The notes: generated from the sequence alone by a model not told the origin. A DNA stretch of 64,000 nt from Pseudaminobacter soli (ex Zhang et al. 2022) (GCF_014595955.1 NZ_JABVCF010000005.1:248001-312000), one strand, 5' to 3'; positions 1-8,846 are shown, counted from the stretch's first letter. Numbers and translations: made by a program.

Positions 1-165
1 AACACGTCGAGTTGTTTCGTCGTCTCCCGCCCAGCCCAGGTCACCAGCATCATACAAAGAAGCGAGCATCCCATCCAGAATGCCGCCTTGAGGTTCGATT
101 GCTTGGCCATGACCGCGCATTTCGCAGCCGAGGGCGCGCTGCGCAACGGCTAAGGAGCGGCGGAA
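1..165. other. Left edge, no convincing gene
   Basis: Plus-strand frame 1 is open from the window edge to a TAA at 151-153, about 50 codons. It could be the tail of a gene cut by the edge, but I recognise nothing in its translation. An AAGGAG-like ribosome binding sequence at about 153-158 precedes the next possible start at 166. Confidence 0.2.
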
Positions 166-357
166 ATGGTCCAGATGCCCGGGACCATCGTGGCAGGCCA
201 GCAGAATCCATGGCCGCTCTCTTCGGAGCCGTCTGACGGCGAGGACAATGCAGGGGAGGATGCAGACTTTCCGCTGGGAAAACTGATCGATGTCAATGCC
301 GCAGCGTCAGCGATCCGTAGGGTCCCCGTCTCTCAAGAGCAGAGCTTAGGAAGATGA
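166..357 (+). CDS. Small hypothetical protein, uncertain
   Basis: This is a possible 63-residue acidic protein of unknown function. In its favour are an AAGGAG-like sequence about 8 bases before the ATG and a 4-base ATGA overlap with the next open frame at 354, which is typical of translational coupling. Against it are its short length, no recognisable domain, and high GC that makes chance frames common. I see no signal peptide or membrane segment. Confidence 0.3.
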   Translation: MVQMPGTIVAGQQNPWPLSSEPSDGEDNAGEDADFPLGKLIDVNAAASAIRRVPVSQEQSLGR

Positions 358-857
358 TCAATCCTGTAACTACGGCCGAAGCCATTGTAAGCTTTCTGCA
401 ATCCTCCTCCCCGGGCCACGCCCTCTCACTCGCTCGGGCGGTAGATCGGATCCGGAGCATGGATCCGCATTGCACCCTCACTGATCGGCAGCTTGTTGAT
501 ATCGTCGCCTCCAATGCGCTGGCGATGGGCTTTCCCGCGATCCTCTTTGATCTGGAATGGGTCCAGCCAAGCAAGGCTGAACCAGTGCGAAAGCCAACTC
601 GCCCGGCTAGCGTGGTGCCTCGAGGAGGAAGCGATATCTCGACCGTTGGGCATGCCGCCGCTTCGGCATGCAGCAGGTCGGCCGTACGGCGAACCCACAG
701 GGCGATGATGCTCATAGTTGCGGGGACTGCGAGCGTGCTGGTGGGCTGTCAGACATATGCCGTGCGGCATCCGCAGACGTACGGCATCCAGCGTCACACG
801 CAGCAACCGCCCGCGAATTGCGCGATGACCGGGTCGACCTGCGAATCTCCTCGCTGA
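354..857 (+). CDS. Hypothetical protein with possible lipoprotein-like C-terminal part
   Basis: This open frame encodes 167 residues. The first 70 or so resemble a small hypothetical family common in Mesorhizobium-like genomes, with a pattern around CTLTDRQLVDIVASNALAMG (residues 40-59); that resemblance is from memory and unverified. From residue 118 the sequence changes to MMLIVAGTASVLVGC, which looks like a short lipoprotein signal with a VLVGC lipobox. The true arrangement could therefore be two genes, with a 50-residue lipoprotein starting at 705 or 708. The start at 354 overlaps the preceding stop by ATGA. Function unknown. Confidence 0.4.
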   Translation: MINPVTTAEAIVSFLQSSSPGHALSLARAVDRIRSMDPHCTLTDRQLVDIVASNALAMGFPAILFDLEWVQPSKAEPVRKPTRPASVVPRGGSDISTVGHAAASACSRSAVRRTHRAMMLIVAGTASVLVGCQTYAVRHPQTYGIQRHTQQPPANCAMTGSTCESPR

Positions 858-1029
858 CAACCCAGTTCTTCGTTTGCTTGCTGGATTTCGACTTCAGCCC
901 CGATCTGGCGCCAGAGCGCGGATGCACGAACGCCCGTCTTGAAATTCCCGAACTCTGCGGATATTTCCCGGCTCGCCGAAAAGATTCAGGCTGGTGTGGT
1001 TATTCCAGCCCTCATTTTCTGAGATGAAG

Positions 1030-1047
1030 TCGCGCCTGATGGCGCGA
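1030..1047. repeat. Perfect short inverted repeat
   Basis: Seven-base arms TCGCGCC and GGCGCGA flank the four-base loop TGAT. It lies in the gene-poor stretch 858-1133, about 90 bases before the DUF2798 gene. A weaker 6-base hairpin (GGCTGG at 989-994 and CCAGCC at 1005-1010) lies just upstream and could end transcription of the small genes before it. I see nothing else in 858-1133. Confidence 0.4.
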
Positions 1048-1133
1048 ACCCGCGGCACCAACCTCATGGATGGATGGTGCCCTGTCATGCCGAAATCATT
1101 GAAGGCGCATCCATTCCGAACAAGGATCGGATC

Positions 1134-1376
1134 ATGGACAAGCGAACAGTATTGATCTCACAACTCCTCATGACCTTCATGATGGCCGTGTCGATGTCAG
1201 GCATCATGTCGTTGCTCTCTCTCGGGCCAACTGCAGCCTGGCTGGATATCTGGCCCAAGCAATTTCTCATAGCCTGGCCGGTGGCTTTCGTTCTGACATT
1301 GGTGGCGTGGCCTCTGTCCATGGCACTGACGCGTCGGCTGGTGCGACCAGCCTCCGACGAGCGCAATAACGGCTGA
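1134..1376 (+). CDS. DUF2798-like small membrane protein
   Basis: The product is about 80 residues with two predicted membrane helices, roughly residues 8-30 and 43-65. It ends in a basic tail containing LTRRLVRP. The length, the two helices and the basic tail fit the DUF2798 family, whose function is not established. I chose the ATG at 1134 because AAGGA lies at 1122-1126, a normal distance. An in-frame ATG at 1074 would add a non-hydrophobic leader and has no good binding site. The gene appears to stand alone. Confidence 0.65.
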   Translation: MDKRTVLISQLLMTFMMAVSMSGIMSLLSLGPTAAWLDIWPKQFLIAWPVAFVLTLVAWPLSMALTRRLVRPASDERNNG

Positions 1377-1518
1377 GCAGTCGTCACGGACAACACCTCC
1401 CGTGGCCGCTTCAAGGGCGGCAGTTCGCAAGTTTATCGACGAGAGCCGCCCCGCGACGGGTGCCCGGGCGCCCATCGTGGTAAACCGAGCGTTAAGCGAT
1501 TCCGATCATGCTTGGCGC

Positions 1519-2217
1519 ATGGCTGGATTCGCTCTTCCTCGATTGAGATGGCTGGTGATCGGCGCCGTCGCGGCGGGCGCCTGGGCGATGACCCAGGAGC
1601 CGCCGAAGCGCGAGCATTGGCAGCGCCAGCGGCAGTCGGACGTCGCATCGGCGGAGAAGAAGCCCGCCCAGGTGTCGAAGCCTGTGCCCGCAAAGGTGAC
1701 CGCGCCGAAGGCGGAGGCGCGGCCGACACAGGTTCTCACCGCCTCCATACCGCGTCCCGAAAAGCCGGTAGCGCCGACACTGCTGCGGACGAGGGACAAG
1801 GTGCGGCTTCGCAAGGAGCCGAGCACTTCGAGCGCCGTCGTGACGATGCTGAAGGGCGGCCAGCAGGTGGCGGCAGCGGAGAGGGAAGGCAAGTGGCGGA
1901 AGGTTTCCGTGGACGGCCGCGTCGGCTGGGTCCACGGCGACTATCTCGTCGAGCCGCAAAGCCGGCCGATAGAAACGGCTGCAGTGCCTCGGCCGAAGGT
2001 CGAGGTGGCGCCGGATCCCAAGCCTGTCGCCAGGCCTACCCCATCGCCGGTCTCCGCGCCGGCAAGCGACAAATCGATCTGGGGTGCGCTGCGCCCGGCC
2101 CGGTCACCGCAGGACGGCGACTGCCAGTGTCCATACGACCTGATGCTGAACGGGAAGCAGTGCGGCGATCGCAGCGCCTTCGCCCGGGGCAAGGGTGAAG
2201 AGCAGTGCTACTTCTGA
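1519..2217 (+). CDS. Membrane-anchored bacterial SH3-domain protein
   Basis: The product is about 232 residues from the ATG at 1519. Residues 8-24 form a single N-terminal membrane anchor, followed by a Lys/Pro/Ala-rich linker. A bacterial SH3 domain follows at about residues 90-144, with the patterns VRLRKEPSTSS and GRVGWVHGDYL. The C-terminus has four cysteines (CQCPYD, QCGDRSA, QCYF), a tail seen in rhizobial envelope SH3 proteins. SH3_3 domains usually bind cell-wall peptides, so a periplasmic wall-associated role is likely but inferred. An in-frame ATG at 1402 would add 39 residues. The 3' end overlaps the convergent gene by 10 bases. Confidence 0.6.
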   Translation: MAGFALPRLRWLVIGAVAAGAWAMTQEPPKREHWQRQRQSDVASAEKKPAQVSKPVPAKVTAPKAEARPTQVLTASIPRPEKPVAPTLLRTRDKVRLRKEPSTSSAVVTMLKGGQQVAAAEREGKWRKVSVDGRVGWVHGDYLVEPQSRPIETAAVPRPKVEVAPDPKPVARPTPSPVSAPASDKSIWGALRPARSPQDGDCQCPYDLMLNGKQCGDRSAFARGKGEEQCYF

Positions 2218-2540
2218 TCCCGCCCGGTCTGGTAGCGGTTGGCGCTCATCAGGCCGGCTACGAGTCCGAGCAGAGCCAATCCGATCACCGCAGTGGTCAT
2301 CGGATGGTCTGTCGCGGCGCGTTGCACCACGCGTGACTGCCGCTGCATGACCGGAAGCGCGTCCTTCAGGCGGCTGGCGATCTCGTCGTAGAAATCCGAA
2401 GCCATGTCGCTGCTCCACAGGTTCGAGCGGCGCGAGGCCAGCGCCTTGCGGAGCGACTTAACCTCTTTCTGCAGCCTCTCGACCTGGGTCTCGAGATCGT
2501 CGGACATGTCATCGCGGAACCTGGATAACAGGGAGGTCAT
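2208..2540 (-). CDS. DUF883/ElaB-like membrane-anchored protein
   Basis: The product is about 110 residues. An N-terminal amphipathic coiled-coil region (residues 15-40, LETQVERLQKEVKSLRKAL) is followed by a helical stretch. One membrane helix near the C-terminus (residues 80-98, TTAVIGLALLGLVAGLM) precedes a short basic tail. This layout matches the DUF883/ElaB/YqjD type of inner-membrane proteins, some of which bind ribosomes in E. coli; the link is by architecture only. The chosen ATG at 2540 has AAGGAT a few bases upstream. An in-frame ATG at 2573 is less likely. Confidence 0.5.
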   Translation of the reverse strand: MTSLLSRFRDDMSDDLETQVERLQKEVKSLRKALASRRSNLWSSDMASDFYDEIASRLKDALPVMQRQSRVVQRAATDHPMTTAVIGLALLGLVAGLMSANRYQTGRDQK

Positions 2541-2623
2541 GGCAAATCCTTGTGAACGGAGAATGTTCAACAACGAACGCCAAAACCTTCGAACTGGTTC
2601 CGCTGCGGCGAGGCCGCGAACGC

Positions 2624-3637
2624 TTACTCAGCCTTCTCGGAAACCCCCGCATCGGCGAAACTCGCCATGCCGATGTGGCAGGCCAGCGCCGAACGCAGCA
2701 TGTTGACGGCGAGGCAGGCGCCTGTCCCTTCGCCGAGCCGCATCCCGAGATCGAGCAGCGGCTTGAGGTTCATGGCCGAAAGCAGTCTACCGTGGCCTGC
2801 CTCGGCCGAGACGTGAGCGGCTATCGCGTGGTCCAGCCCATGCGCGTGGAGCTTGCCGAGCGGCGCGACGGCCGCCGTGCAGACGAAGCCGTCAATCAGC
2901 ACCGGGACGCCCTTGTGGCGCGCGGCAAGCGTGGCTCCCAGCATGGCGGCGAGCTCGCGTCCGCCAACCGCCGCGGCGGCACGGAGCGGATCGTGCAGCA
3001 CCTCGCCGTGGAGCTTCACCGCTACCTCGATCGCCGCCGCCTTGCGGCCGAGCCCGGCATCGTCCACGCCGGTCCCGCGCCCGATCCACTGGTCGATGCC
3101 TCCGAACAGCGCCGCCGCAATCGCGGCCGCGGCGGTCGTGTTGCCAATGCCCATTTCGCCGAGGCAGAGCAGGTCGAGGCCGTCCTCAACCGTCTCGTAG
3201 CCGCGCGCAACCGCCGCCAGGAACTCCGGCTCTGACATGGCAGGCGCCAGGGTGAAGTCGGCGGTCGGACGCTCCACGTCGAGCGAGATCACCTCCAGCT
3301 CGGCTCCCGCGACACGTGCAAGCTGGTTGATCGCGGCACCCCCGGCCGCGAAATTCGCGACCATCTGGGCAGTGACCTCGGACGGATAAGCGGAGACACC
3401 CTGCGCGGTGACGCCGTGGGAACCCGCGAAAACGATGACTTTCACACGGTCGAGCGAGGGGACCTCCCGGCCCTGCCAGCGCGCGAGCCAGGCGACCAGT
3501 TCTTCCAGTCTCCCGAGGCTGCCCCGTGGTTTTGTAAGCGTGTCCTGACGTCGAGCCACGGCTTGTCCTGCCGCCTGGTCGCCGACAGGCAGGTCCTGGC
3601 AGGCCACGCGCAAGGCCTCGAAGGAAGCGAAGTTCAT
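2624..3637 (-). CDS. cobT: Nicotinate-nucleotide-dimethylbenzimidazole phosphoribosyltransferase
   Basis: CobT (CobU in Pseudomonas denitrificans naming) transfers phosphoribose from nicotinate mononucleotide to 5,6-dimethylbenzimidazole, giving alpha-ribazole phosphate for the lower ligand of cobalamin. The product is about 337 residues, usual for the family. It shows KPRGSLGRLE near residue 36, the glycine-rich GEMGIGNTTAAAA segment in the middle, and LGMRLGEGTGA near the C-terminus, whose Glu matches the family's catalytic base. It is the last gene of the minus-strand group cobA-cobB-cobS-cobT, 16 bases after cobS. An ATG five codons upstream (3652) is an alternative start. Confidence 0.95.
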   Translation of the reverse strand: MNFASFEALRVACQDLPVGDQAAGQAVARRQDTLTKPRGSLGRLEELVAWLARWQGREVPSLDRVKVIVFAGSHGVTAQGVSAYPSEVTAQMVANFAAGGAAINQLARVAGAELEVISLDVERPTADFTLAPAMSEPEFLAAVARGYETVEDGLDLLCLGEMGIGNTTAAAAIAAALFGGIDQWIGRGTGVDDAGLGRKAAAIEVAVKLHGEVLHDPLRAAAAVGGRELAAMLGATLAARHKGVPVLIDGFVCTAAVAPLGKLHAHGLDHAIAAHVSAEAGHGRLLSAMNLKPLLDLGMRLGEGTGACLAVNMLRSALACHIGMASFADAGVSEKAE

Positions 3638-3653
3638 CCTGGAAGTCTCCAAT

Positions 3654-4415
3654 TCAAAGAGCGGCGGACGCGATCAGCAGGACAAGGATTTCCGCAAGCT
3701 GCTGCAGGGCGCCGACCGTGTCGCCTGTCTGTCCGCCAATCTTCTCCATGCACAGCCAACGGAAGGCGAAGAAAAGGCCGGCGAGCAGAATGACGGCGAA
3801 AATCGCGTGGCCGAGCCCTAGCGTGAGCAGCGACAGGAACCCAAGCGCGAGCGCGACATTGGCTGTCGCGGTGTCGACCCCGCCCGCTCCGGCCGAAAGC
3901 CCGTCGGTGCGCGCATTGGGCAGCAGGCGCATGAAGGAGGGCAGAAGCGCCCGGGAGGCGCCATGCGCGGCGATCAGAGCGGCGAGAACGGCGGATGGAC
4001 TGGAGAACTCGGCCAAGGCTGTCCAGCGCAGCAGGATCGACAAGACCAACGTGGCGGCGCCGAAGCTGCCGATGCGGCTGTCACGCATGATCTCCAGCGC
4101 TCTCTCGCGCGTCCTGCCGCCGCCGAAACCATCGGCGGTGTCCGACAGTCCGTCCTCATGCAGGCCGCCGGTGACCAGCATCGTCGCGGCGATCGCAAGC
4201 GCGGCCGCCGGAGCCGTGTCCAGGCCCAAGGCATGAGCGATTGCAAAGGCGGCGGCCCCGGCCAGGGCGACCGCCCATCCCGCGACCGGTGCTGCCCAAA
4301 CAGCACCGGCAAGCCGAGCCCCGTCGAGATCGCCCCGTGGAACCGGCAAGCGGCTGAAGAAGACCAGGTTGATCCTGACGTCTCTAAGGATTTCTGACGC
4401 AGGCGGTATCGCCAT
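3654..4415 (-). CDS. cobS: Adenosylcobinamide-GDP ribazoletransferase (cobalamin synthase)
   Basis: CobS (CobV in P. denitrificans naming) is an integral membrane enzyme that joins alpha-ribazole (phosphate) to adenosylcobinamide-GDP, the last assembly step of cobalamin. The product is about 253 residues with several membrane helices. The N-terminal FFSRLPVP signature is present, as is the acidic GGLHEDGLSDTADGFGG motif (about residues 85-101) expected to bind metal and GDP. The start at 4415 lies 13 bases after the cobB stop; an upstream ATG at 4445 would overlap cobB. Its neighbours cobB and cobT act in the same branch. Confidence 0.95.
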   Translation of the reverse strand: MAIPPASEILRDVRINLVFFSRLPVPRGDLDGARLAGAVWAAPVAGWAVALAGAAAFAIAHALGLDTAPAAALAIAATMLVTGGLHEDGLSDTADGFGGGRTRERALEIMRDSRIGSFGAATLVLSILLRWTALAEFSSPSAVLAALIAAHGASRALLPSFMRLLPNARTDGLSAGAGGVDTATANVALALGFLSLLTLGLGHAIFAVILLAGLFFAFRWLCMEKIGGQTGDTVGALQQLAEILVLLIASAAL

Positions 4416-4428
4416 GCCGAGCCCCCAT

Positions 4429-5763
4429 TCACTCCGCCATCGCAATGGCGTGGAAGAACGTACCGGTCACATGGCCGCGGCGGCCACCGAAATTGCCGAG
4501 CGCCGCGCCCTGGCCGTCGAAGAGCTCGGCCAACGGGGCATCGTCTCCAGCCTCGGTCACGCGCGCATAGTGGAATTCGTGGCCGCGTACGAACGAGCCG
4601 GCCGGCCCGATCGGGCAGTCGACGAGCAGTTTTGCCTGACGATAGCCCAGGTTCATGCGCCGCTTTGCGAAGCTGGTCGAATGGCCGAGTAGGCCGAGCA
4701 TGGCGTGGGTGACGCCGTCCGCATCCTCGAGAGCCTCGCCGAGCACCATGAAGCCGCCGCACTCGCCGTGGACCGGCTTTTCGGCGGCGAAACGGCGCAT
4801 GCCCTCTCTGAACCGCTCGCACGCGGCGAGTCGGCCGGCGTGCAGTTCGGGGTAGCCGCCCGGGAGCCAGCAGACATCGCAATCAGCGTCCGGTGCTTGG
4901 TCGGCCAGAGGAGAGAACGGCCGGATCTCCGCGCCTGCCGCGCGCCAGGCGGCAAGGTGATGCGGATAGAGGAAGGTGAAGGCCTCGTCTTTGGCGAGCG
5001 CAATCCGCTGGCCCGGGGGAGGGAGCGCCGTCGGCGAGGCCGGGAGAGGGGAGGCGGGCGCAGTACCGCGGGTGATCTGACCTGCCATGTTCACGATCGC
5101 ATCGAGGTCGAGCGAGCGCTCCATCACGTCTGCGAGCCGATCGATGAACGCCTCAAGGTCGGCATGCTCGCTCGCCTGCACCAGGCCGAGATGTCGCTCG
5201 GGCAACGTGACGGCGGGGTCGCGCGCGATCGAGCCCAGGATCGGCAGTCCGAGCATTTCGATCGCGTCTCCGGCCAGCCGGCGGTGGCGGTCGCTGCCAA
5301 CCCGGTTGAGCACCACGCCTGCGATCCTCACGTCCGGATCGTAGGTTTGAAACCCCTTGGCGACTGCGGCCGCGGTGGTCGACTGGCCGGAGACGTCGAG
5401 CACCAGCAGCACGGGGATACCGTAGAGCCGGGCCAAGTCGGCCGCCGAGCCGGAGCGGCCCTTCTCAGCGGGAATGCCGTCGAACAGGCCCATGGCGCTT
5501 TCGACGATCACCAGTTCCGAAGCCGAGGCCTGCTCCATCAGCAGGCCATCGATCAGGTCGGGCGGCATCGCCCAACTGTCGAGATTGACACCGGGCAGGC
5601 CGGTCGCCGCTTCGTGGAAGGCCGGGTCGATGTAGTCGGGGCCGGACTTGGCCCCCCGCACGGCGAGCCCGCGGCGCTTCAGCGCGCGCAAGAGGCCGAT
5701 GGTGACGCTCGTCTTGCCGCCGCCGGAGCGCGGCGCCCCGATGATAAGCGTGCGACCAGTCAT
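4429..5763 (-). CDS. cobB: Cobyrinate a,c-diamide synthase
   Basis: CobB amidates the a and c side chains of hydrogenobyrinate (aerobic route) using glutamine and ATP. The 444-residue protein has an N-terminal dethiobiotin-synthetase-like ATPase domain with P-loop GAPRSGGGKTSVT (residues 9-21) and GPDYIDP near residue 41. A C-terminal class I glutamine amidotransferase domain carries the nucleophile Cys in HGECGGFM at about residue 335 and a His in GHVTGTFFHAI near the end. Its ATG overlaps the cobA stop by four bases (5760-5763), indicating coupling. A low-complexity Pro/Ala/Ser linker sits at about residues 232-250. Confidence 0.95.
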   Translation of the reverse strand: MTGRTLIIGAPRSGGGKTSVTIGLLRALKRRGLAVRGAKSGPDYIDPAFHEAATGLPGVNLDSWAMPPDLIDGLLMEQASASELVIVESAMGLFDGIPAEKGRSGSAADLARLYGIPVLLVLDVSGQSTTAAAVAKGFQTYDPDVRIAGVVLNRVGSDRHRRLAGDAIEMLGLPILGSIARDPAVTLPERHLGLVQASEHADLEAFIDRLADVMERSLDLDAIVNMAGQITRGTAPASPLPASPTALPPPGQRIALAKDEAFTFLYPHHLAAWRAAGAEIRPFSPLADQAPDADCDVCWLPGGYPELHAGRLAACERFREGMRRFAAEKPVHGECGGFMVLGEALEDADGVTHAMLGLLGHSTSFAKRRMNLGYRQAKLLVDCPIGPAGSFVRGHEFHYARVTEAGDDAPLAELFDGQGAALGNFGGRRGHVTGTFFHAIAMAE

Positions 5764-6545
5764 GCCGACCCCTGGAGCAGTTCGCGCATCGCGACGATGC
5801 CGCCGATGACGATTAGGGCGGGCGCCGCGATCGCAGCAGCCGAGGCTTCGTCGACGATCGTGCCGAGGTTGGCTACCAGCACGCGCTGGTTCGCCGTCGT
5901 GGCCTGTTCGATCACGGCCGCCGGGGTCGATGGCCCGAGTCCTCCCGCCATCAGCGCCTCTGCGATCAAGGGCAGGTTCTTGAGGCCCATATAGATGACG
6001 ATCGGCTGGCCGGTCCTGGCCAGTGCCGCCCAGTCGGTGTCCTCTTCGGTGCCGGCGGCATGGCCCGTCGCAAGAATCACAGCCTTGTTGATTCCACGCA
6101 TCGTCGCCGGGAACCCGGCACGGGCGAGCCCCGCGAAGCCCGATGTGAGGCCGGGCAGGATGCGGAAGGGGATGCCGGCCTGCACGAGCGCCAGGGCCTC
6201 CTCGCCGCCGCGCCCGAAGATGAACGGGTCGCCGCCCTTCAACCGCAGTACGCGCTTGCCTGCCCGGGCAAGCTCGATGAGGCGGCGAGTGATGTCCTCC
6301 TGGTCGGTCGACGGCTTTCCGCCGCGCTTGCCTGCGAAATGCAGTTCAGCCTTGCCGGCAATGGAAAGCACCGCCTCGGATACCAGCGCGTCGTAGACGA
6401 TGCAGTCCGCAGAGGCGATCGCCGAGAGGACCTCGAGCGTCAGGCAGCCGGGATCGCCCGGACCGGCGCCGGCCAGCCAGACATGGCCCGGGCGGAACTC
6501 GGCTGGTCGGTAATCGAGGCGGGAAAGAGCGTCGGCTAGCATCAT
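5760..6545 (-). CDS. cobA: Uroporphyrinogen-III C-methyltransferase (SUMT)
   Basis: CobA methylates uroporphyrinogen III at C2 and C7 with S-adenosylmethionine to give precorrin-2, the entry to the corrin branch. The 261-residue single-domain protein carries GAGPGDPGCLTL near residue 26, VYDALVS, and VLRLKGGDPFIFGRGGEEA (about residues 97-115), all typical of SUMT. It has no CysG-type dehydrogenase or ferrochelatase domain. It is the first gene of a minus-strand group running to cobT, and 53 bases separate it from the divergent cbiD. I see no riboswitch in that short gap. Confidence 0.95.
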   Translation of the reverse strand: MMLADALSRLDYRPAEFRPGHVWLAGAGPGDPGCLTLEVLSAIASADCIVYDALVSEAVLSIAGKAELHFAGKRGGKPSTDQEDITRRLIELARAGKRVLRLKGGDPFIFGRGGEEALALVQAGIPFRILPGLTSGFAGLARAGFPATMRGINKAVILATGHAAGTEEDTDWAALARTGQPIVIYMGLKNLPLIAEALMAGGLGPSTPAAVIEQATTANQRVLVANLGTIVDEASAAAIAAPALIVIGGIVAMRELLQGSA

Positions 6546-6598
6546 GCGCGTCGCTTTGGAACATGACGGCCTGCCTTCGCAAGCCTATAGACGCTACC

Positions 6599-7732
6599 AT
6601 GGACAACGATCCCGACATCGAGACGGAAGACCGCCCGCTGCGGCGCGGCTGGACCACGGGCGCATGCGCCACGGCCGCGGCAAAGGCCGCGTGCACCGCG
6701 CTTCTTCAAGGTGAATTTCCCGATCCGATGGAGGTCGGTCTCCCCAGCGGACAGCGCGTCTCCTTCGCCCTGGCGATGTCCTCCGCAAGTGATGGCGCGG
6801 CGACGGCTGGCATCATCAAGGATGCTGGCGACGATCCGGATGTCACACACGGAGCGCTGGTCAAGGCAACGGTAAGGCGTGGCGCGCCCGGCTCCGGCGT
6901 CACCTTCCGGCGCGGGGAGGGTGTTGGCCTGGTGACGCGGCCCGGCCTGCCGGTGCCGGTGGGCGAGCCGGCGATCAATCCGGTGCCGCGCAAGATGATC
7001 GCAGCGGCCGTCCGGGAGGTTGCGGGCGAGGGCGCCGACATCGAGGTGGAAGTCTCCGTGCCGGGTGGGGCGAAGATCGCCGAGCGGACGATGAACCCGC
7101 GGCTCGGCATCCTGCACGGCATCTCGATCCTCGGCACGACGGGGATCGTCATTCCCTATTCCTGCTCGGCCTGGATCCATTCCATCTATCGCGGCATCGA
7201 CGTCGCCCGCGCGATGAGCCTCGACCATGTCGCCGGCGCAACCGGCAACGCGTCGGAAGCCGCTGTGCAGAAATTCCACAATCTGCACGAGGTCTCCCTG
7301 ATCGACATGGGCGACTTCGTCGGCGGCATGATCAAATATCTGCGCACCCATCCGGTGGCGCGCGTCAGCATCGCCGGCGGCGTCGCCAAGATGACGAAGC
7401 TCGCCCAGGGCATGCTCGACGTGCATTCCAAGCGCGGCGCCGCCGATCTGGAGGCGCTTGCCGAAGTGGCCGTTTCGGCCGGGGCGAGTGAAGACTTGGC
7501 CCGCAGGATCAGGGAGGCCAACACGGTCGCCGAGGCGTTCTCGCTGGCCGTCTCGGAGGGCATCACGATCGGCGACGCGGTCGCTGCTGGCGCCTGGCAG
7601 ACCGCCGCCACCGCTCTCGACCATCCGGAGATCGCGCTGGAGATCCTCGTCTTCAACCGCGAAGGAAGGCTGATGGGACATGCGCCATTCGCGCCAAGTC
7701 ATGACCCCTCCCGGCCGCGGAAGCGGCGCTGA
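6599..7732 (+). CDS. cbiD: CbiD-type precorrin/cobalt-precorrin-5 C1-methyltransferase
   Basis: CbiD methylates C1 of the ring after deacylation, a step first defined in the anaerobic cobalt-precorrin-5B route. The product is about 377 residues. It shows the N-terminal [17 protein letters not shown] motif (about residues 17-33), [28 protein letters not shown] and a C-terminal [12 protein letters not shown]. All surrounding enzymes are aerobic-type Cob proteins and no cobF is present, so CbiD probably fills the C1-methylation step. It is the only plus-strand gene in this part of the cluster; its last 34 bases overlap the convergent cobM. An ATG at 6563 would add 12 residues. Confidence 0.93.
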   Translation: MDNDPDIETEDRPLRRGWTTGACATAAAKAACTALLQGEFPDPMEVGLPSGQRVSFALAMSSASDGAATAGIIKDAGDDPDVTHGALVKATVRRGAPGSGVTFRRGEGVGLVTRPGLPVPVGEPAINPVPRKMIAAAVREVAGEGADIEVEVSVPGGAKIAERTMNPRLGILHGISILGTTGIVIPYSCSAWIHSIYRGIDVARAMSLDHVAGATGNASEAAVQKFHNLHEVSLIDMGDFVGGMIKYLRTHPVARVSIAGGVAKMTKLAQGMLDVHSKRGAADLEALAEVAVSAGASEDLARRIREANTVAEAFSLAVSEGITIGDAVAAGAWQTAATALDHPEIALEILVFNREGRLMGHAPFAPSHDPSRPRKRR

Positions 7733-8463
7733 TAGGCGGGATCGTAAAGCGAGCTCTCCCTGAAATCCTGCGCGGCGAGCCCGGGTCCCACAAAGATGAT
7801 CGCCGTCCGCTCGATCGGCTGGGCGGCAAACTGTTCCGAGATCGTCGCCAGTGTCCCGCGTAGGACGCGCTCGTCCGGCCGCGAGGCATGGAAGACGATG
7901 GCGACGGGGCAATCGGGGCCGTAGATCGGAGAGAGTTCCTCCACGATCTGGTCGAGGGCATGGATGGCGAGATGGATCGCCAGCGTCGCGCCGGTCGCGC
8001 CGAAGGCGGCAAGCGTCTCGCCGGGAGGCATCGGCGAGGCGCGGCCGGAAATGCGCGTCAGCACCAGGCTCTGCGCCACTTCAGGGATCGTCAGCTCGCG
8101 GCCGAGGCTTGCCGCGGCGGCCGCGAATGAGGGCACGCCGGGGGTCAGGGTGTAGGGGATGCCGAGCCTCTGCAGGCGCCGGATCTGTTCGGCTACCGCG
8201 CTCCAGACGGAAAGATCGCCCGAGTGCAGGCGCGCGACGTCCTGCCCGGCGCGGTGGGCGGCTGCGAACTCTTCGGCGATCTCATCGAGCGACATCGGCG
8301 CGGTGTCGACGATCCGGGCGCCCGGCGGGCACCAGTCGAGCATCTCGCGCGCGACGATCGAGCCCGCATAGAGGCAGACCGGGCAGCGCGCGATCAGATC
8401 GCGTCCGCGAACCGTGATCAGGTCGGCCGCACCTGGCCCCGCGCCAATGAAATGCACCGTCAC
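7699..8463 (-). CDS. cobM: Precorrin-4 C11-methyltransferase
   Basis: CobM adds the C11 methyl group to precorrin-4, giving precorrin-5. The 254-residue protein is a canonical tetrapyrrole methylase: [16 protein letters not shown] at residues 5-20, CLYAGSIV, the [10 protein letters not shown] motif characteristic of CobM/Cbi[13 protein letters not shown] and [12 protein letters not shown]. Its ATG overlaps the cobE stop by four bases (8460-8463). The 3' end overlaps the convergent cbiD by 34 bases, so cbiD and cobM can form antisense tails. It ends the cobL-cobE-cobM minus-strand group. Confidence 0.95.
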   Translation of the reverse strand: MTVHFIGAGPGAADLITVRGRDLIARCPVCLYAGSIVAREMLDWCPPGARIVDTAPMSLDEIAEEFAAAHRAGQDVARLHSGDLSVWSAVAEQIRRLQRLGIPYTLTPGVPSFAAAAASLGRELTIPEVAQSLVLTRISGRASPMPPGETLAAFGATGATLAIHLAIHALDQIVEELSPIYGPDCPVAIVFHASRPDERVLRGTLATISEQFAAQPIERTAIIFVGPGLAAQDFRESSLYDPAYQRRFRGREGS

Positions 8464-8846
8464 GACAGAACTCCATCACATGCCAGCGCGCAGGTCACCG
8501 GGCCGACCGCGATCCGCGGCCCGAGCAGCCTGCCGCGCTCGCCGATCGCAGCGAGAGCGGCGGCCTCGGAAGCGGAGGGTGCGCCCGTCACCTCGATCGA
8601 CTTTTCGGATCGGGAGAGCGTGCGAACGCCGGCCCGCTTCAAATCGTCCCCGCCAACTATCATCACGTGGAGAGCCAGTGCGCGCGCCGCCGCATGGACA
8701 CCGGGCTCCTGCGATTTCACTTCCGGCACTGCGAGCATATCGATCTGTTCCGCCGAAATTTGGCACTGCACAGCAGCGCCGCGTATCGCAGCCAGCACCT
8801 CGGCCTCCGACGCGTCTTTCCTGCAACCAATACCAGCCACGATCAT
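8460..8846 (-). CDS. cobE: CobE / CbiG C-terminal domain protein
   Basis: The 128-residue product matches CobE, related to the C-terminal domain of CbiG. It is needed for or aids the aerobic pathway, but its exact chemical role is unsettled. Visible features are the N-terminal [15 protein letters not shown] motif, a central [15 protein letters not shown], and a late SVSEAAAL-like stretch ([11 protein letters not shown]). The start at 8846 is favoured because its ATG overlaps the cobL TGA as ATGA; an upstream in-frame ATG at 8864 gives 134 residues. The stop overlaps the cobM start by four bases. Confidence 0.88.
   Translation of the reverse strand: MIVAGIGCRKDASEAEVLAAIRGAAVQCQISAEQIDMLAVPEVKSQEPGVHAAARALALHVMIVGGDDLKRAGVRTLSRSEKSIEVTGAPSASEAAALAAIGERGRLLGPRIAVGPVTCALACDGVLS

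Noticed and set aside
4975-5065. Possible third copy of the palindromic element inside cobB
   Set aside because: The Pro/Ala-rich linker has similar G-rich runs but lacks the paired hairpin cores, so ordinary low complexity explains it.
6546-6598. Second cobalamin riboswitch between cobA and cbiD
   Set aside because: The gap is only 53 bases and contains no B12 box.
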